Source: an uncultured Lachnospiraceae bacterium (lineage in GTDB: Bacteria > Bacillota > Clostridia > Lachnospirales > Lachnospiraceae). From it: a DNA stretch of 64,000 nucleotides. The notes under the pieces are model-generated. The model had not been told where the DNA came from and did not search any database. It was given only the letters and a program-made list of their open reading frames with translations. This document shows positions 34,474-43,566 of the stretch, in pieces. The stretch spans positions 1-64,000 of the forward strand of contig CAMWKB010000002.1 of assembly GCA_947174705.1 (NCBI GenBank), in the 5' to 3' direction. How positions within the stretch are numbered: position 1 is the first letter of the stretch; each line of letters opens with the position of its first letter. Both the position numbers and the translations under genes were made by a program.

Positions 34474-35338
34474 TTTTTAACCTGCCTTTCCCCTTCCACA
34501 ACTTCCGTTTTTTCTCCTCTGCCGGTTTATTCTGAATACTCTTTAAGGTTCCACGCAGATGTTCTGCATCCAGACTGCTCTCTAACTTCCCGCTATAAGC
34601 CACGCTTATCTTACCGGTCTCTTCTGAAACAATGACAGTCATGGAATCCGTTACCTCAGAAATACCCACTCCTGCACGATGCCTCGTTCCAAGCTCCTTA
34701 CTAAGTTCCATATTATCCGAAAGCGGCAGATAACATGTCGCCGCTGTAATACGATTATTCTTCACTATAACTGCACCGTCATGCAGAGGTGTATTGTGTT
34801 CGAAAATATTTATAAGAAGCTGGCTGGAAACAATACCATCCACATCAATTCCGGTACGCTCATATTCATTAAGCGGCTGCTCATTCTGTATAACGATCAG
34901 AGCGCCTGTTTTTACTTTTCCCATTTCAACGGACGCCTTGACGATTTCATTTATCGTCCTATCCGAAAAACTATCGTTATCCGATTTGGAAGCGTCAAAT
35001 GTAATAATAGACGAAAAGAAATTTTTTCGTCCAAGCTCCTCTATTGCTTTTCTAAGTTCCGGCTGTAATACAACAACAATCGCTATCGCCGCTATGCTGA
35101 AAAGATTAGAAACAATCCACAGGATTGTGTTCATATTAAATATAACTGCAATCAAAACAAATACCGCTATAACTAAAACGCCTTTTAGTAATGCCCACGC
35201 CCTGGTATTTTTAACCCAAAGCAGGATATAATACATCAAAAAGGCGATAATCAAAATTTCCGCAACATCTGACCAACGCATCGACGGTATATAAAGTTTA
35301 GATAAGTAGTTTTCAATTAAGATATTGATCTGCTGCAT
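34463..35338 (-). CDS. cdaA: Diadenylate cyclase CdaA
   Basis: 291 residues. Three membrane helices (about 22-95) precede a DAC domain (about 115-255) that joins two ATP into c-di-AMP. The signature DGAVIV (after NTPLHDG) and the RHR of GTRHRAGVG are intact. A basic tail follows. GGAAG precedes the ATG. It is preceded by two membrane-protein genes of unknown function on the same strand. Confidence 0.96.
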   Translation of the reverse strand: MQQINILIENYLSKLYIPSMRWSDVAEILIIAFLMYYILLWVKNTRAWALLKGVLVIAVFVLIAVIFNMNTILWIVSNLFSIAAIAIVVVLQPELRKAIEELGRKNFFSSIITFDASKSDNDSFSDRTINEIVKASVEMGKVKTGALIVIQNEQPLNEYERTGIDVDGIVSSQLLINIFEHNTPLHDGAVIVKNNRITAATCYLPLSDNMELSKELGTRHRAGVGISEVTDSMTVIVSEETGKISVAYSGKLESSLDAEHLRGTLKSIQNKPAEEKKRKLWKGKGRLKNEE

Positions 35339-35349
35339 AACACTTCCAT

Positions 35350-36297
35350 TTAACTTTTCCTTATTTTATTCTGCCCTGCAATCTGCTTTACCGTCTTCTC
35401 GGGTCTGGTAACAGTTACCTTGGGCACTGCTTTGACATAATAATAATACTCATCGTCCTCAAATTGTACTTTTTCAGCCCTCATATAGTCCACATGGAAT
35501 ACAAAAAACTGTAATATAAGCGTTAATAAAAATGAAAATATGGTTCCCACAATTGCAGATAACAGCGATACATTCGTATCAAACATTAAATCGCCAAATA
35601 AAAGAACCATAATATTGACAATCGCACCCGCTACCATTGCAATAGTCCATGCATAGTCAATACTCATTCTCCGAATCATATAAACCAGAACAATAGTAAC
35701 TGCAAACGCTACTATCGTTACGAGCATTTCTTTGTTTCCCAGAATACCATCTATGATCAGTTTAAATTTTGCCGCTGTTTCTTCAACCGCCGCACTGCTT
35801 ATAACAGTTGCGTTTTTGTTTACATAACTAATCATATAATACGATATTACACCACAGGCAACGGAAACTGCCGATGCCGGTGTTCCGATAAGTCCCATAG
35901 AAATCGGAATAACATATGGTATTTTAAGGAGAAAGCAGACGGGAGTTAATACTACAACCGCCGTATCTCTGGGTGAAAATCTAAAATACAGTAAAAACAT
36001 GAGTAAGAAAACTCCGCCGACTACGACCGCGCACTCCAGGCTGAATGTATACATATGCAACAGCGTAAAAAGTGCATCCATAATTACTATGAAATTAGTC
36101 GGCATAAAAGAACACATCAGCGCTGCAATCAAGACAACTGCCAATTTATTAATGCTATTCATATAACCAAGATTCGCATTAATAAGCAGCAATGATATTA
36201 ACGCCAACATAAACTTCATAAAAGGAGTAATATAAATCTCATATTTACTGTAAAACAGCTTTAAATACTGTTTTGCAACAAGTAAGGTTGTCATCAT
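35350..36297 (-). CDS. Conserved multi-pass membrane protein upstream of cdaA
   Basis: 315 residues with about eight or nine membrane helices between residues 25 and 265, then a cytosolic tail with an acidic and aromatic EDDEYYYY cluster and a basic end. I recognise no catalytic or transport motif. It sits 12 bases before cdaA on the same strand and 17 bases after another membrane gene, so it is probably cotranscribed and may relate to osmotic or wall control. It could be a channel or scaffold; that is inference. Confidence 0.7.
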   Translation of the reverse strand: MMTTLLVAKQYLKLFYSKYEIYITPFMKFMLALISLLLINANLGYMNSINKLAVVLIAALMCSFMPTNFIVIMDALFTLLHMYTFSLECAVVVGGVFLLMFLLYFRFSPRDTAVVVLTPVCFLLKIPYVIPISMGLIGTPASAVSVACGVISYYMISYVNKNATVISSAAVEETAAKFKLIIDGILGNKEMLVTIVAFAVTIVLVYMIRRMSIDYAWTIAMVAGAIVNIMVLLFGDLMFDTNVSLLSAIVGTIFSFLLTLILQFFVFHVDYMRAEKVQFEDDEYYYYVKAVPKVTVTRPEKTVKQIAGQNKIRKS

Positions 36298-36313
36298 TCA
36301 TCCTTTCAAATGT

Positions 36314-36703
36314 TCATCTATTTTCGTACATATTAGCTAGTTTTCTCAAATTCTTGTAATATAGGCGCAGACTTTTACGTGCCTTGCTATAGCGGTAAGT
36401 ATATACAATATAGGATATCACCGCATAGGCTCCTACCACAGCAGCGTACCAAATCAGGACATTCTTGCAGAATTCCAGTAAATCCATCTTATAAATATCC
36501 ATCATAAAGACTTCAAAGTCATAAAAAATGTACATGGCAAAAACCACTACAAATGCTATACTTGCACTTATAATGGATTTTAAAACCTGCCATCCTATAT
36601 AATCACTGCGAAAGTAACTGCCAATCGCTACATTTTTCTTTCCCTCACCTGCCTCATAAGATGCAAGCTTGGTCATCAGAATCACGCGTTCTTCATTCAG
36701 CAT
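36314..36703 (-). CDS. Small two-helix membrane protein
   Basis: 129 residues. Two membrane helices (about 45-65 and 84-104) are flanked by a soluble N-terminus and a basic C-terminal helix (KARKSLRLYYKNLRKL). No family is recognised. GGGAG lies six bases before the ATG. It is the middle gene of the yvyF to cdaA run. Confidence 0.65.
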   Translation of the reverse strand: MLNEERVILMTKLASYEAGEGKKNVAIGSYFRSDYIGWQVLKSIISASIAFVVVFAMYIFYDFEVFMMDIYKMDLLEFCKNVLIWYAAVVGAYAVISYIVYTYRYSKARKSLRLYYKNLRKLANMYENR

Positions 36704-36722
36704 GAAAATCTCCCATCTTAAA

Positions 36723-37130
36723 TTAGTTCAGGAAACGCATCTTGGGATTTTCTTTGGTATCCTTCTTCGGTTTTGGTTTCGGCGCTTCCGGTTTCTTAAT
36801 ACTGCTGCTAAGCTGATCAGCCATCGAATTTTTGCACTTATCACAAAAACGTCCTGACATGATCGGCGCTTCACAATTCTCACAAAACAGAGTAATGCCG
36901 GAACCTTCCGCCAACTCCAGACGCTCCTCGCGAAGCCACTGCTGAATCTGGTTCGGGGATACATCACAAGCCTCAGATACTTGTGGAATCGATGCATGTC
37001 TGTTTTCATAAATATATTTCTTTACTTCCTGGAATTTTTCTTCCAATGCTTCCTTGCACTGCATACATATCGGCGGTCCCGATACGTAGTTAAAAATTCT
37101 TCCACACTTTCTACAATTACGTACATTCAT
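36723..37130 (-). CDS. yvyF: YvyF-like flagellar operon protein
   Basis: 135 residues. Two zinc-ribbon-like segments (CRKCGRIFNYVSGPPICMQC near the N-terminus; FCENCEAP...FCDKC near residue 90) flank a helix-turn-helix-like stretch (SIPQVSEACDVSPNQIQQWL). A Lys/Pro-rich tail follows. It matches the flagellar operon protein family, which lies next to comFC in Bacillus as here. It may be a small translational or assembly regulator. The start is the ATG seven bases after GGAGG. Confidence 0.85.
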   Translation of the reverse strand: MNVRNCRKCGRIFNYVSGPPICMQCKEALEEKFQEVKKYIYENRHASIPQVSEACDVSPNQIQQWLREERLELAEGSGITLFCENCEAPIMSGRFCDKCKNSMADQLSSSIKKPEAPKPKPKKDTKENPKMRFLN

Positions 37131-37144
37131 ATAATTTCCTCCAA

Positions 37145-37873
37145 TCACATTCCATTTCCTATTGCAAGCGCAATAAAATAAATATGCTTTACTCCTATAC
37201 GATGCAGTTCTTTGGCAATAGCATCAATAGTACTTCCTGTTGTATAAATATCATCAACTATTATAACTGTATTTAATTTTACATCATTATAGCGGATTTT
37301 AAAAGCCCTTTTCAAATTATTTTGTCTTTCCTGTGCAGATAAGTCTTTCATGGGTACGGTCTTTTTCACTCTTTCGACCAAATTGTCCTCTACAGGTATG
37401 CCCAGACGCTTTCCGACTTCATCTGCAATCAGCTTAGCCTGATTGTATCCCCTCACTCTTTTCTTGGATGCATGAATCGGAACCGGCACCAATGCATCCG
37501 GTTTCAGTGCAAGAATCCTCTCACCCAGTACCTTGGCAATCCTATCTCCATAATATGCCGCATATTCCTGCCTGCCACAATATTTAAAACGGTATATGGA
37601 GTCCGACACACTTGTATACGCAAAAAGCGCCATACCGCTGTCATAGCTATGCTCCTTACATCCGCAGTCGTGGCAGAAAACCGCCCTTTTGTCCTTCAGT
37701 TCTTTCCCGCACTTTTGACAATACGGAGCCTTTATATACTTTATTTTCTTTTTACATTCCTCACAGATGAGGTTTCCGAAAGGCTTGACAGCCTTGTCAC
37801 AGACAGGACATCTTCTTGGATATACAAGATCCAGAAGCATCCCAAAGAATACTTTAAATAGATTTTCTCTCAT
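37145..37873 (-). CDS. comFC: ComF-family phosphoribosyltransferase-like protein
   Basis: 242 residues. A double zinc ribbon (CPVCDKAV...CEECKKK, then CQKCGKELKDKRAVFCHDC) is followed by a PRTase domain (about 120-242) with the PRPP loop VIIVDDIYTTGSTID. Family members aid DNA uptake or processing of single-stranded DNA. The gene starts inside the stop of recD2 (4-base overlap) and precedes yvyF. Confidence 0.92.
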   Translation of the reverse strand: MRENLFKVFFGMLLDLVYPRRCPVCDKAVKPFGNLICEECKKKIKYIKAPYCQKCGKELKDKRAVFCHDCGCKEHSYDSGMALFAYTSVSDSIYRFKYCGRQEYAAYYGDRIAKVLGERILALKPDALVPVPIHASKKRVRGYNQAKLIADEVGKRLGIPVEDNLVERVKKTVPMKDLSAQERQNNLKRAFKIRYNDVKLNTVIIVDDIYTTGSTIDAIAKELHRIGVKHIYFIALAIGNGM

Positions 37874-40116
37874 GCTTCAATTAATTCCCTGATTCTCTCA
37901 GACAGACCGGTGTAACGCCTGTTCTGATAGTTGTTATTTATCATTTCGTCAATGGTTGCACTGCTCCCCAAAATCGTAACACAGCTTCTGGCCCTTGTCA
38001 CCCCTGTATAAAGCAGATTTCTGTTAAAAAGCATCTGCGGTCCTGTTAGCAGCGGCATAATGACCGCCGGATATTCGCTCCCCTGGGATTTGTGTATGGT
38101 AATTGCATAGGCAAGCTCTATCTCGTCAAGCTGCGCAAACGGATATGTCACCCGGCGGTGCTCATCATACTCCACTACCACACTGCGAGTATATTCATTT
38201 ATCTCTACAATAATTCCAATATCCCCATTAAAAATACCTAAGCCCTTATCTATCGGGATTCCATATTTACTTATAACTTCCCATTCCAGCTGATAATTAT
38301 TTTTAATCTGCATCACTTTATCTTTTTCACGAAATAAAGTATCGCCGTTTACATATTCATTTTTATTCTCTGACGGCGGATTCAAATATTTTTGCAAAAT
38401 AGAATTAAGAGTCTCTACGCCGAGTTTTCCTTTGCGCATCGGTGTAAGCACCTGAATATCATAGGGCTGCGCCCCTACATAAGACGGGAGCTTCTCTAAG
38501 ATCAGCTGAATCATATGCTTGTACATGACATTAGTGTCATTTCTTTCCAGGAAGAAAAAGTCCCTGCTCTTATTATCCAGAACAACTTCTTCCCCGTTTT
38601 TAATCCTATGGGCATTAAGTACGATATCGCTTTCCTTGGCCTGTCTGAAAATTTTCTCCAAATTAACCACCTGAAAACGCTCGCTCTTTAACAAATCATG
38701 TAAAATCTGACCGGCCCCGACCGACGGAAGCTGATTGACATCACCAACCATTACAAGCCTCGTTCCTACCGACACCGCTTTTAAAAGAGACTGAAAAAGA
38801 AAAATATCCACCATCGACATTTCATCTATTATAACTACATCGGCCTCTAGGGGATTCTCCTCGTTTTTTTCAAAACGTGCCGCTCTGTTGCCTTCTGAAA
38901 CTACTCCGTTAAGCTCTAAGAGTCTATGGATCGTCCTTGCTTCATATCCGGTCGTCTCCGTCATTCTCTTCGCCGCACGCCCTGTCGGCGCTGCCAGAAA
39001 AATATCCATTTCTTCAGACAAAAAATAACGGATGATCATATTTATTGTAGTTGTCTTACCGGTTCCGGGACCTCCGGTGAGTATCATGATACCGTTTTTA
39101 ATACATTCTAAAACTGCCTTTTTCTGAAGTTCATCCAATTCTATTTTAAGCTCTTTTTCCAAGGTTTCAATCTTTTGCAGCGCTCTCTCCTGCCCTGCAT
39201 ATTCCCCCTCGTCTTCCATAACCGAAACATTCAGATCATGCAGCATTTTGGCACAGTTCAACTCAGCGTAATAGTATGTCATTCCATAGACCTTCTGGTC
39301 TGTTTCGCCCTCTGAGGGCATCTTTATTACTATCTTCCTGTCCATTGCAAGATTCTGAAGCTGCGGCTCCATAAGCGCCGGTTCAAGTTCAAGCAGCTCT
39401 CCTGCCTTGTTTAAAAGAATACTCTTAGGCAGATAACAATGGCCATCGGCTCCGGCCTGCATTAAAGTATAGAGCAAGCCGCTTCTGATACGATAATCGC
39501 AGTCCGTATGAATCCCTATTCTTGCAGCGATTCCGTCTGCAATTTTAAAACCGATTCCATCTATGTCCTCGGCAAGCTTATATGGATTCTCTTTCATAAT
39601 ACCATACAGATCCATACCGTATGTTTCATAAATACGTATTGCAAGCGTATTAGAAATGCCGTATTTCTGAAGAAAAGTCATTGCCTCCCTTGCATCTCTT
39701 TTTTCATATACCTGTATTGCAATTTCTTTCGCCTTGCGCTCACTTATTCCTTTTATTTCTGCAAGGCGTTCCGGTTCTTCTTCAATAATACGGAATGTAT
39801 CACTGCCAAAGCGCTTGACTATCCTTGCTGCCAGCGCCTCTCCTACGCCTTTGATCGCTCCAGAACCAAGATAACGCTCCATGCTTACAACATCATCAGG
39901 CGCCACAATCTTATACTCTTCTATTTTAAACTGTTCGCCATAGACCGGATGCGCCACATAATTTCCTGCTGCCTCTATTGTTTCTCCCTGATCTATAGTT
40001 CTGAAATTACCGACACAGGTTATTTCATCGCCATCGGATATTAAATTACAGACCGTATATCCATTATCGTTATTACGATATATAATATGCTCAATATAGC
40101 CTTTTATCTTATCCAT
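37870..40116 (-). CDS. recD2: RecD2-type ATP-dependent DNA helicase
   Basis: 748 residues. An N-terminal OB-like region with paired helix-hairpin-helix repeats (about 80-200, IKGVGEALAARIVKRFG and IKGISERKAKEIA) precedes a superfamily 1B motor. Walker A is GGPGTGKTT near residue 350, Walker B DVVIIDEMSMVD, then VGDVNQLPSVGAG, AITIHKSQGSE and YTGVTRA. It unwinds 5' to 3' outside RecBCD and aids mismatch and recombinational repair. It heads the run to comFC. Confidence 0.95.
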   Translation of the reverse strand: MDKIKGYIEHIIYRNNDNGYTVCNLISDGDEITCVGNFRTIDQGETIEAAGNYVAHPVYGEQFKIEEYKIVAPDDVVSMERYLGSGAIKGVGEALAARIVKRFGSDTFRIIEEEPERLAEIKGISERKAKEIAIQVYEKRDAREAMTFLQKYGISNTLAIRIYETYGMDLYGIMKENPYKLAEDIDGIGFKIADGIAARIGIHTDCDYRIRSGLLYTLMQAGADGHCYLPKSILLNKAGELLELEPALMEPQLQNLAMDRKIVIKMPSEGETDQKVYGMTYYYAELNCAKMLHDLNVSVMEDEGEYAGQERALQKIETLEKELKIELDELQKKAVLECIKNGIMILTGGPGTGKTTTINMIIRYFLSEEMDIFLAAPTGRAAKRMTETTGYEARTIHRLLELNGVVSEGNRAARFEKNEENPLEADVVIIDEMSMVDIFLFQSLLKAVSVGTRLVMVGDVNQLPSVGAGQILHDLLKSERFQVVNLEKIFRQAKESDIVLNAHRIKNGEEVVLDNKSRDFFFLERNDTNVMYKHMIQLILEKLPSYVGAQPYDIQVLTPMRKGKLGVETLNSILQKYLNPPSENKNEYVNGDTLFREKDKVMQIKNNYQLEWEVISKYGIPIDKGLGIFNGDIGIIVEINEYTRSVVVEYDEHRRVTYPFAQLDEIELAYAITIHKSQGSEYPAVIMPLLTGPQMLFNRNLLYTGVTRARSCVTILGSSATIDEMINNNYQNRRYTGLSERIRELIEA

Positions 40117-40135
40117 ATCAATCCTACTTAACGCA

Positions 40136-40163
40136 AATAGGCTGCCAGAATCAGCAGCCTATT
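40136..40163 (-). terminator. Hairpin after the flagellar rod genes
   Basis: AATAGGCTGC/GCAGCCTATT, ten perfect pairs with an 8-base loop, between the FlgJ-like stop and recD2. The T run is poor, so termination may be partial. Confidence 0.6.
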
Positions 40164-40212
40164 AATAGTATCCTGATAATTAATCCATTTTCACAATTAC
40201 ATAGGAGTTTAA

Positions 40213-40587
40213 TTATAAATCCTCCACTTTAACCGGATTAATATTCCTTTTCATCTGTTCATACAACATCTGGGCAAGGGAATTATTTCCCTGAGTTTCC
40301 GATGTAACCTGTGACGAAATCTCCTGAATTACGGTATCCTTAAAAACATCTACCATATTGCTTGCATAGCCCTCTTTGTCGTCGTCATCACTAAACATCT
40401 TCACGGTTTTTTCCATGCTTTTGATAACCTGCTCCCACAGATAAGCTTCAAACTGCTTACAGACTTTTAACAGTTCTTCATCATCTGCATCTGCTGCATT
40501 ATTCAATTTATTTTTCAAGTCTTCGGCAGATTTATTATTAGCCTCCACCATATAATCCGTGTATCCTGAAAGTCCTGAAATATCCAT
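40213..40587 (-). CDS. FlgJ-N-like rod-binding protein
   Basis: 124 residues. The core CKQFEAYLWEQVIKSMEKT and the C-terminal LAQMLYEQMKRN match the rod-capping domain of FlgJ without the muramidase part. It probably helps rod assembly beside FlhO and FlhP. The start is the ATG six bases after GGGAGG; an earlier in-frame ATG at 40608 lacks a site. Last gene of the mbl cluster. Confidence 0.85.
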   Translation of the reverse strand: MDISGLSGYTDYMVEANNKSAEDLKNKLNNAADADDEELLKVCKQFEAYLWEQVIKSMEKTVKMFSDDDDKEGYASNMVDVFKDTVIQEISSQVTSETQGNNSLAQMLYEQMKRNINPVKVEDL

Positions 40588-40612
40588 AACATTCCTCCCT
40601 TTTCCCAATCAA

Positions 40613-41431
40613 CTAGCGTTTGAGATTGTTTGCGGTATCCATCATGGAATCTGATGTTGTAATCGCTTTGGAATTCATTTCATAAGCACGCTGTGCCACA
40701 ATCAGATTTACCATTTCATCCGCAACGGAGACATTGGAGCCCTCTAAGTAACCTTGAATAACTTTACTCGGCTGAACATCAGCATTTGTAGCTTCATTGA
40801 GCGGCGCTCCACTCGCATCAGTCCTGGCAAATAATGTGTCTCCAACTCTCTCAAGACCACCGGCATTATTAAACTGGAACAGACCGATTGTAATACCTAT
40901 AGGCTGAGCATTATTCCTTTCATCCGGATAGCACACCTCTCCATCCTGTGAAACTGATAATCTGTTTGCAATATATGAACGGTCTAACGCTATCGGTCTT
41001 CCTTCGGTATTAAGCACCGGAAGTCCGTCCTGATTAGTCAGCGTCATTCCTCCATTTGTTCCAATTGCCCATGTAAAATCACCATTTCTGGTATAATACG
41101 TTTGTCCGTCATTTCCCCTTACTGCAAAGAAACCATCTCCCGCAATAGCAAATGCGGTGTCACTTTGAGAATCAAGCAGGCTTCCCTGTGTAAAAATATT
41201 ATTAATCGAAGATGTACGTACACCAAGTCCAACCTGCGAAGTAGTAGGCTTGGGATCTCCGTTCGCCGTCGTTGTTTTTGTCTGTAATGTCTGATATAGC
41301 AGAGATTTAAACTGTGCATTCTGCGCTTTATATCCTGCCGAGTTAACATTTGCAAGGTTATTTGCAATCGTATCTACGTTTGTCTGCTGTGCATTCATTC
41401 CTGTTGCCGCAGACCATAAACTTCTAACCAT
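40613..41431 (-). CDS. flhP: Flagellar hook-basal body protein FlhP (FlgG-like)
   Basis: 272 residues. N-terminal rod motif MVRSLWSAATGMNAQQTNVD with NNLANVNSAGYKAQ, central DGFFAVRG...TRNGDF, and C-terminal YLEGSNVSVADEMVNLIVAQRAYEMNSKAI. These frame FlgG/FlgF-type rod proteins that are exported and polymerise in the basal body. mbl-flhO-flhP order matches Bacillus. GGAGG precedes the start. Confidence 0.9.
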   Translation of the reverse strand: MVRSLWSAATGMNAQQTNVDTIANNLANVNSAGYKAQNAQFKSLLYQTLQTKTTTANGDPKPTTSQVGLGVRTSSINNIFTQGSLLDSQSDTAFAIAGDGFFAVRGNDGQTYYTRNGDFTWAIGTNGGMTLTNQDGLPVLNTEGRPIALDRSYIANRLSVSQDGEVCYPDERNNAQPIGITIGLFQFNNAGGLERVGDTLFARTDASGAPLNEATNADVQPSKVIQGYLEGSNVSVADEMVNLIVAQRAYEMNSKAITTSDSMMDTANNLKR

Positions 41432-41469
41432 TTCTTATTCCTCCCTGTTATACATTACTGCCCGCCGTC

Positions 41470-42246
41470 TTATACTCTACCGTTCTGATTTACTGCATTT
41501 TCCAATGTAGAATCATATGTAGTAATTACTTTCTGATTAGCTTCATACTGTCTCTGAATGGTAATCATATTAACCATTTCCGTTACAACCGATATGTTTG
41601 ACATTTCCAGATACCCTGAATACACACTTGTATCTGCTTCAGCTCTCCTTGCACCCTGCACCGGCTGGAAATAATTCTCTCCATAACGCTCTAAATAATC
41701 ATAGTTCTCAAAATCGGTTATCCCTATAGTATCAACATAAGTTCCACCCTGATAAATATCTCCGGAACGTTCTATCGTAATCTCTTCGTTAGGATCAAGA
41801 CGGATTGGTCTTCCCTGATCATTCAGTACAAAGTCTCCATCCTGGGTTAACAGATTCCCCCGGGCGTTCATTGTAAAATTACCGTCTCTCGTATACTTAA
41901 CCGATGTCTCTCCGGCTTTATTTGTAAACGATATTGTAAAAAATCCGTTTCCAGACAATGCTAAGTCCAAAGTATGACCGGTTTCTTTAAAAGGTCCTCC
42001 CGAATAATCCACATAATTCTCTCCGGTCTTAACGCCAAGACTCATGTTGCCTAACCGTTTCGGCAGATTGCCTGCTTCAGAAGTATCCTTTATCTTGTAT
42101 GCAAGTACCCTGTCAAATGACTGGCTGGTCGCACCTTCCTTCTTAAAGCCATTGGTGGCCGCATTAGCCAGATTGTTAGTCATGGTGTCCATTCTATGCT
42201 GCTCGTTAATCATTCCTGTATAAGCAGTATATAATCCTTTAAGCAT
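41470..42246 (-). CDS. flhO: Flagellar hook-basal body protein FlhO (FlgG-like)
   Basis: 258 residues. The N-terminal MLKGLYTAYTGMINEQHRMD and NNLANAATNGFKKEG, the middle TRDGNFTMNARGNLLTQDG and the C-terminal YLEMSNISVVTEMVNMITIQRQYEANQKVI are the standard rod family blocks. Paralogue of the next gene. Second gene after mbl, 20 bases from it. Confidence 0.9.
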   Translation of the reverse strand: MLKGLYTAYTGMINEQHRMDTMTNNLANAATNGFKKEGATSQSFDRVLAYKIKDTSEAGNLPKRLGNMSLGVKTGENYVDYSGGPFKETGHTLDLALSGNGFFTISFTNKAGETSVKYTRDGNFTMNARGNLLTQDGDFVLNDQGRPIRLDPNEEITIERSGDIYQGGTYVDTIGITDFENYDYLERYGENYFQPVQGARRAEADTSVYSGYLEMSNISVVTEMVNMITIQRQYEANQKVITTYDSTLENAVNQNGRV

Positions 42247-42266
42247 CTTATCGTTCTCTCCTTCTA

Positions 42267-43259
42267 TTATTCTTCACGATATCCCGCAAGGAACTCAACA
42301 TATTTACCGGTTCCGATTGCAACGGCTGTCATGGGATCCTCCGCGGTCATAGTATTAATTCCGGTCTTAGCGGCAATCAGGTCTTCTAAGCCACGCAGCA
42401 GGCTTCCGCCTCCTGTCAGGACAATTCCCCTGTCAGCAATATCTGCTGCAAGCTCCGGCGGCGTCTTCTCCAAAACGCTGTGGATTGTCTCAACAATCTG
42501 CACCGTTGTTTCGTGAAGCGCTTCTTCAGTTTCTTCAGAAGATACCTTTACGGTTCGCGGAAGACCCGTTACAAGGTTACGTCCTCTGACATCCATATAA
42601 TCAACTTCCGCCCTCTTATATGCCGAACCAATTCTTATTTTCAAATCCTCTGCCGTTCTTTCACCAATCAACAGATTATGTTTCTTACGCATGTATCTTA
42701 CAATTGCCTCATCAAAATCATCACCGGCAATTTTTATTGAAGCGCTGACAACAGTGCCTCCCAAAGAAATAACCGCAATATCGGATGTACCTCCTCCGAT
42801 ATCAACTATCATATTTCCACATGGTTTGGAAATATCGATACCTGCCCCGATTGCTGCCGCAATCGGCTCCTCTATAATAGATACTTCTCTGGCTCCTGCC
42901 TGATAAGTAGCATCCTCTACAGCCTTCTTCTCTACCTCGGTAACACCGCTTGGTACGCACACCGCAATACGCGGCTTTCTGAAAGATTTCTTACCAAGGG
43001 CTTTTTGAATGAAGTATTTCATCATTTTCTCTGTTACCTGATAATCAGATATAACGCCCTGACGCAACGGTCTGACTGCCACAATATTACCGGGCGTCCT
43101 GCCCAGCATAAGTCTTGCATCTTCACCAATTGCTTTAATTTTATTTGTATCCCTGTCAAAAGCTACGACAGAGGGCTCTTTAAGCACAACGCCTTTACCT
43201 CTGATATAAACCAAAATACTGGCTGTTCCCAAATCAATTCCGATATCCGTATACTGCAT
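42267..43259 (-). CDS. mbl: MreB-like actin homologue (Mbl)
   Basis: 330 residues. Bacterial actin that guides lateral wall synthesis. Phosphate loops IGIDLGTASILVY and VDIGGGTSDIAVISLGG, adenosine region ILTGGGSLLRGLED. The location ahead of flhO-flhP points to Mbl instead of MreB itself. The leader has a sigma-A promoter at 43369-43396, and further upstream a hairpin terminator and a sigma-28 promoter. Confidence 0.93.
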   Translation of the reverse strand: MQYTDIGIDLGTASILVYIRGKGVVLKEPSVVAFDRDTNKIKAIGEDARLMLGRTPGNIVAVRPLRQGVISDYQVTEKMMKYFIQKALGKKSFRKPRIAVCVPSGVTEVEKKAVEDATYQAGAREVSIIEEPIAAAIGAGIDISKPCGNMIVDIGGGTSDIAVISLGGTVVSASIKIAGDDFDEAIVRYMRKKHNLLIGERTAEDLKIRIGSAYKRAEVDYMDVRGRNLVTGLPRTVKVSSEETEEALHETTVQIVETIHSVLEKTPPELAADIADRGIVLTGGGSLLRGLEDLIAAKTGINTMTAEDPMTAVAIGTGKYVEFLAGYREE

Positions 43260-43368
43260 TTTCTGTGATCCCCTTTCTCCCGGTATCTATATTAAAGAAT
43301 TTCCAATTGCCATCAAACTAAACATTTAAACTTACTAATTGGATAAAAATGCGAAGTTCGCTGCATAC

Positions 43369-43396
43369 ATTATAACCCAAAGAAAGAGTTTTTCAA
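43369..43396 (-). promoter_or_regulatory. Candidate sigma-A promoter of mbl
   Basis: Minus strand TTGAAA (43391-43396), 16 bases, TATAAT (43369-43374), about 110 bases before the mbl start. Confidence 0.65.
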
Positions 43397-43420
43397 ATAG
43401 ATTTAATAATTTTTTTATAA

Positions 43421-43459
43421 AAAGGTGCAAAAACCAGAACGGTTCCCTCCGTTCTGGTT
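43421..43459 (-). terminator. Terminator between the sigma-28 promoter and mbl
   Basis: AACCAGAACGG/CCGTTCTGGTT with a 6-base loop, followed on the minus strand by TTTTTGCACCTTTTT. It ends transcripts coming from 43482-43508 or read-through from uvrA. Confidence 0.85.
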
Positions 43460-43481
43460 CCGGCTTCCATGCCTGTAATAT

Positions 43482-43508
43482 TTATCGGCACGTCTTATAA
43501 TTTTCTTA
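43482..43508 (-). promoter_or_regulatory. Flagellar sigma-28 (sigma-D) type promoter
   Basis: Minus strand TAAG (43505-43508), 15 bases, GCCGATAA (43482-43489). The -10 is a perfect match to the E. coli sigma-28 consensus and the -35 matches three of four bases (TAAA). Predicted start is near 43475, only about 15 bases before the terminator stem. Confidence 0.75.
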
Positions 43509-43520
43509 ACCCCTATTTAT

Positions 43521-43566
43521 AAAAAACTGATTTTCACTCAGCCAAAGCTCACTTTCAGAGCTTTGG
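43521..43566 (-). terminator. Terminator after uvrA
   Basis: CCAAAGCTC/GAGCTTTGG (43542-43566) begins ten bases after the uvrA stop; a second short CTGA/TCAG stem follows and leads directly into TTTTTT. Confidence 0.75.

Noticed and set aside
43400-43469. 25-codon peptide gene within the short sigma-28 transcript
   Set aside because: No ribosome site before its ATG, and it runs through the terminator stem and T run.
43421-43489. Cyclic di-GMP (GEMM) riboswitch upstream of mbl
   Set aside because: The conserved GEMM core and tetraloop-receptor sequences are not present; the hairpin is better explained as a terminator.
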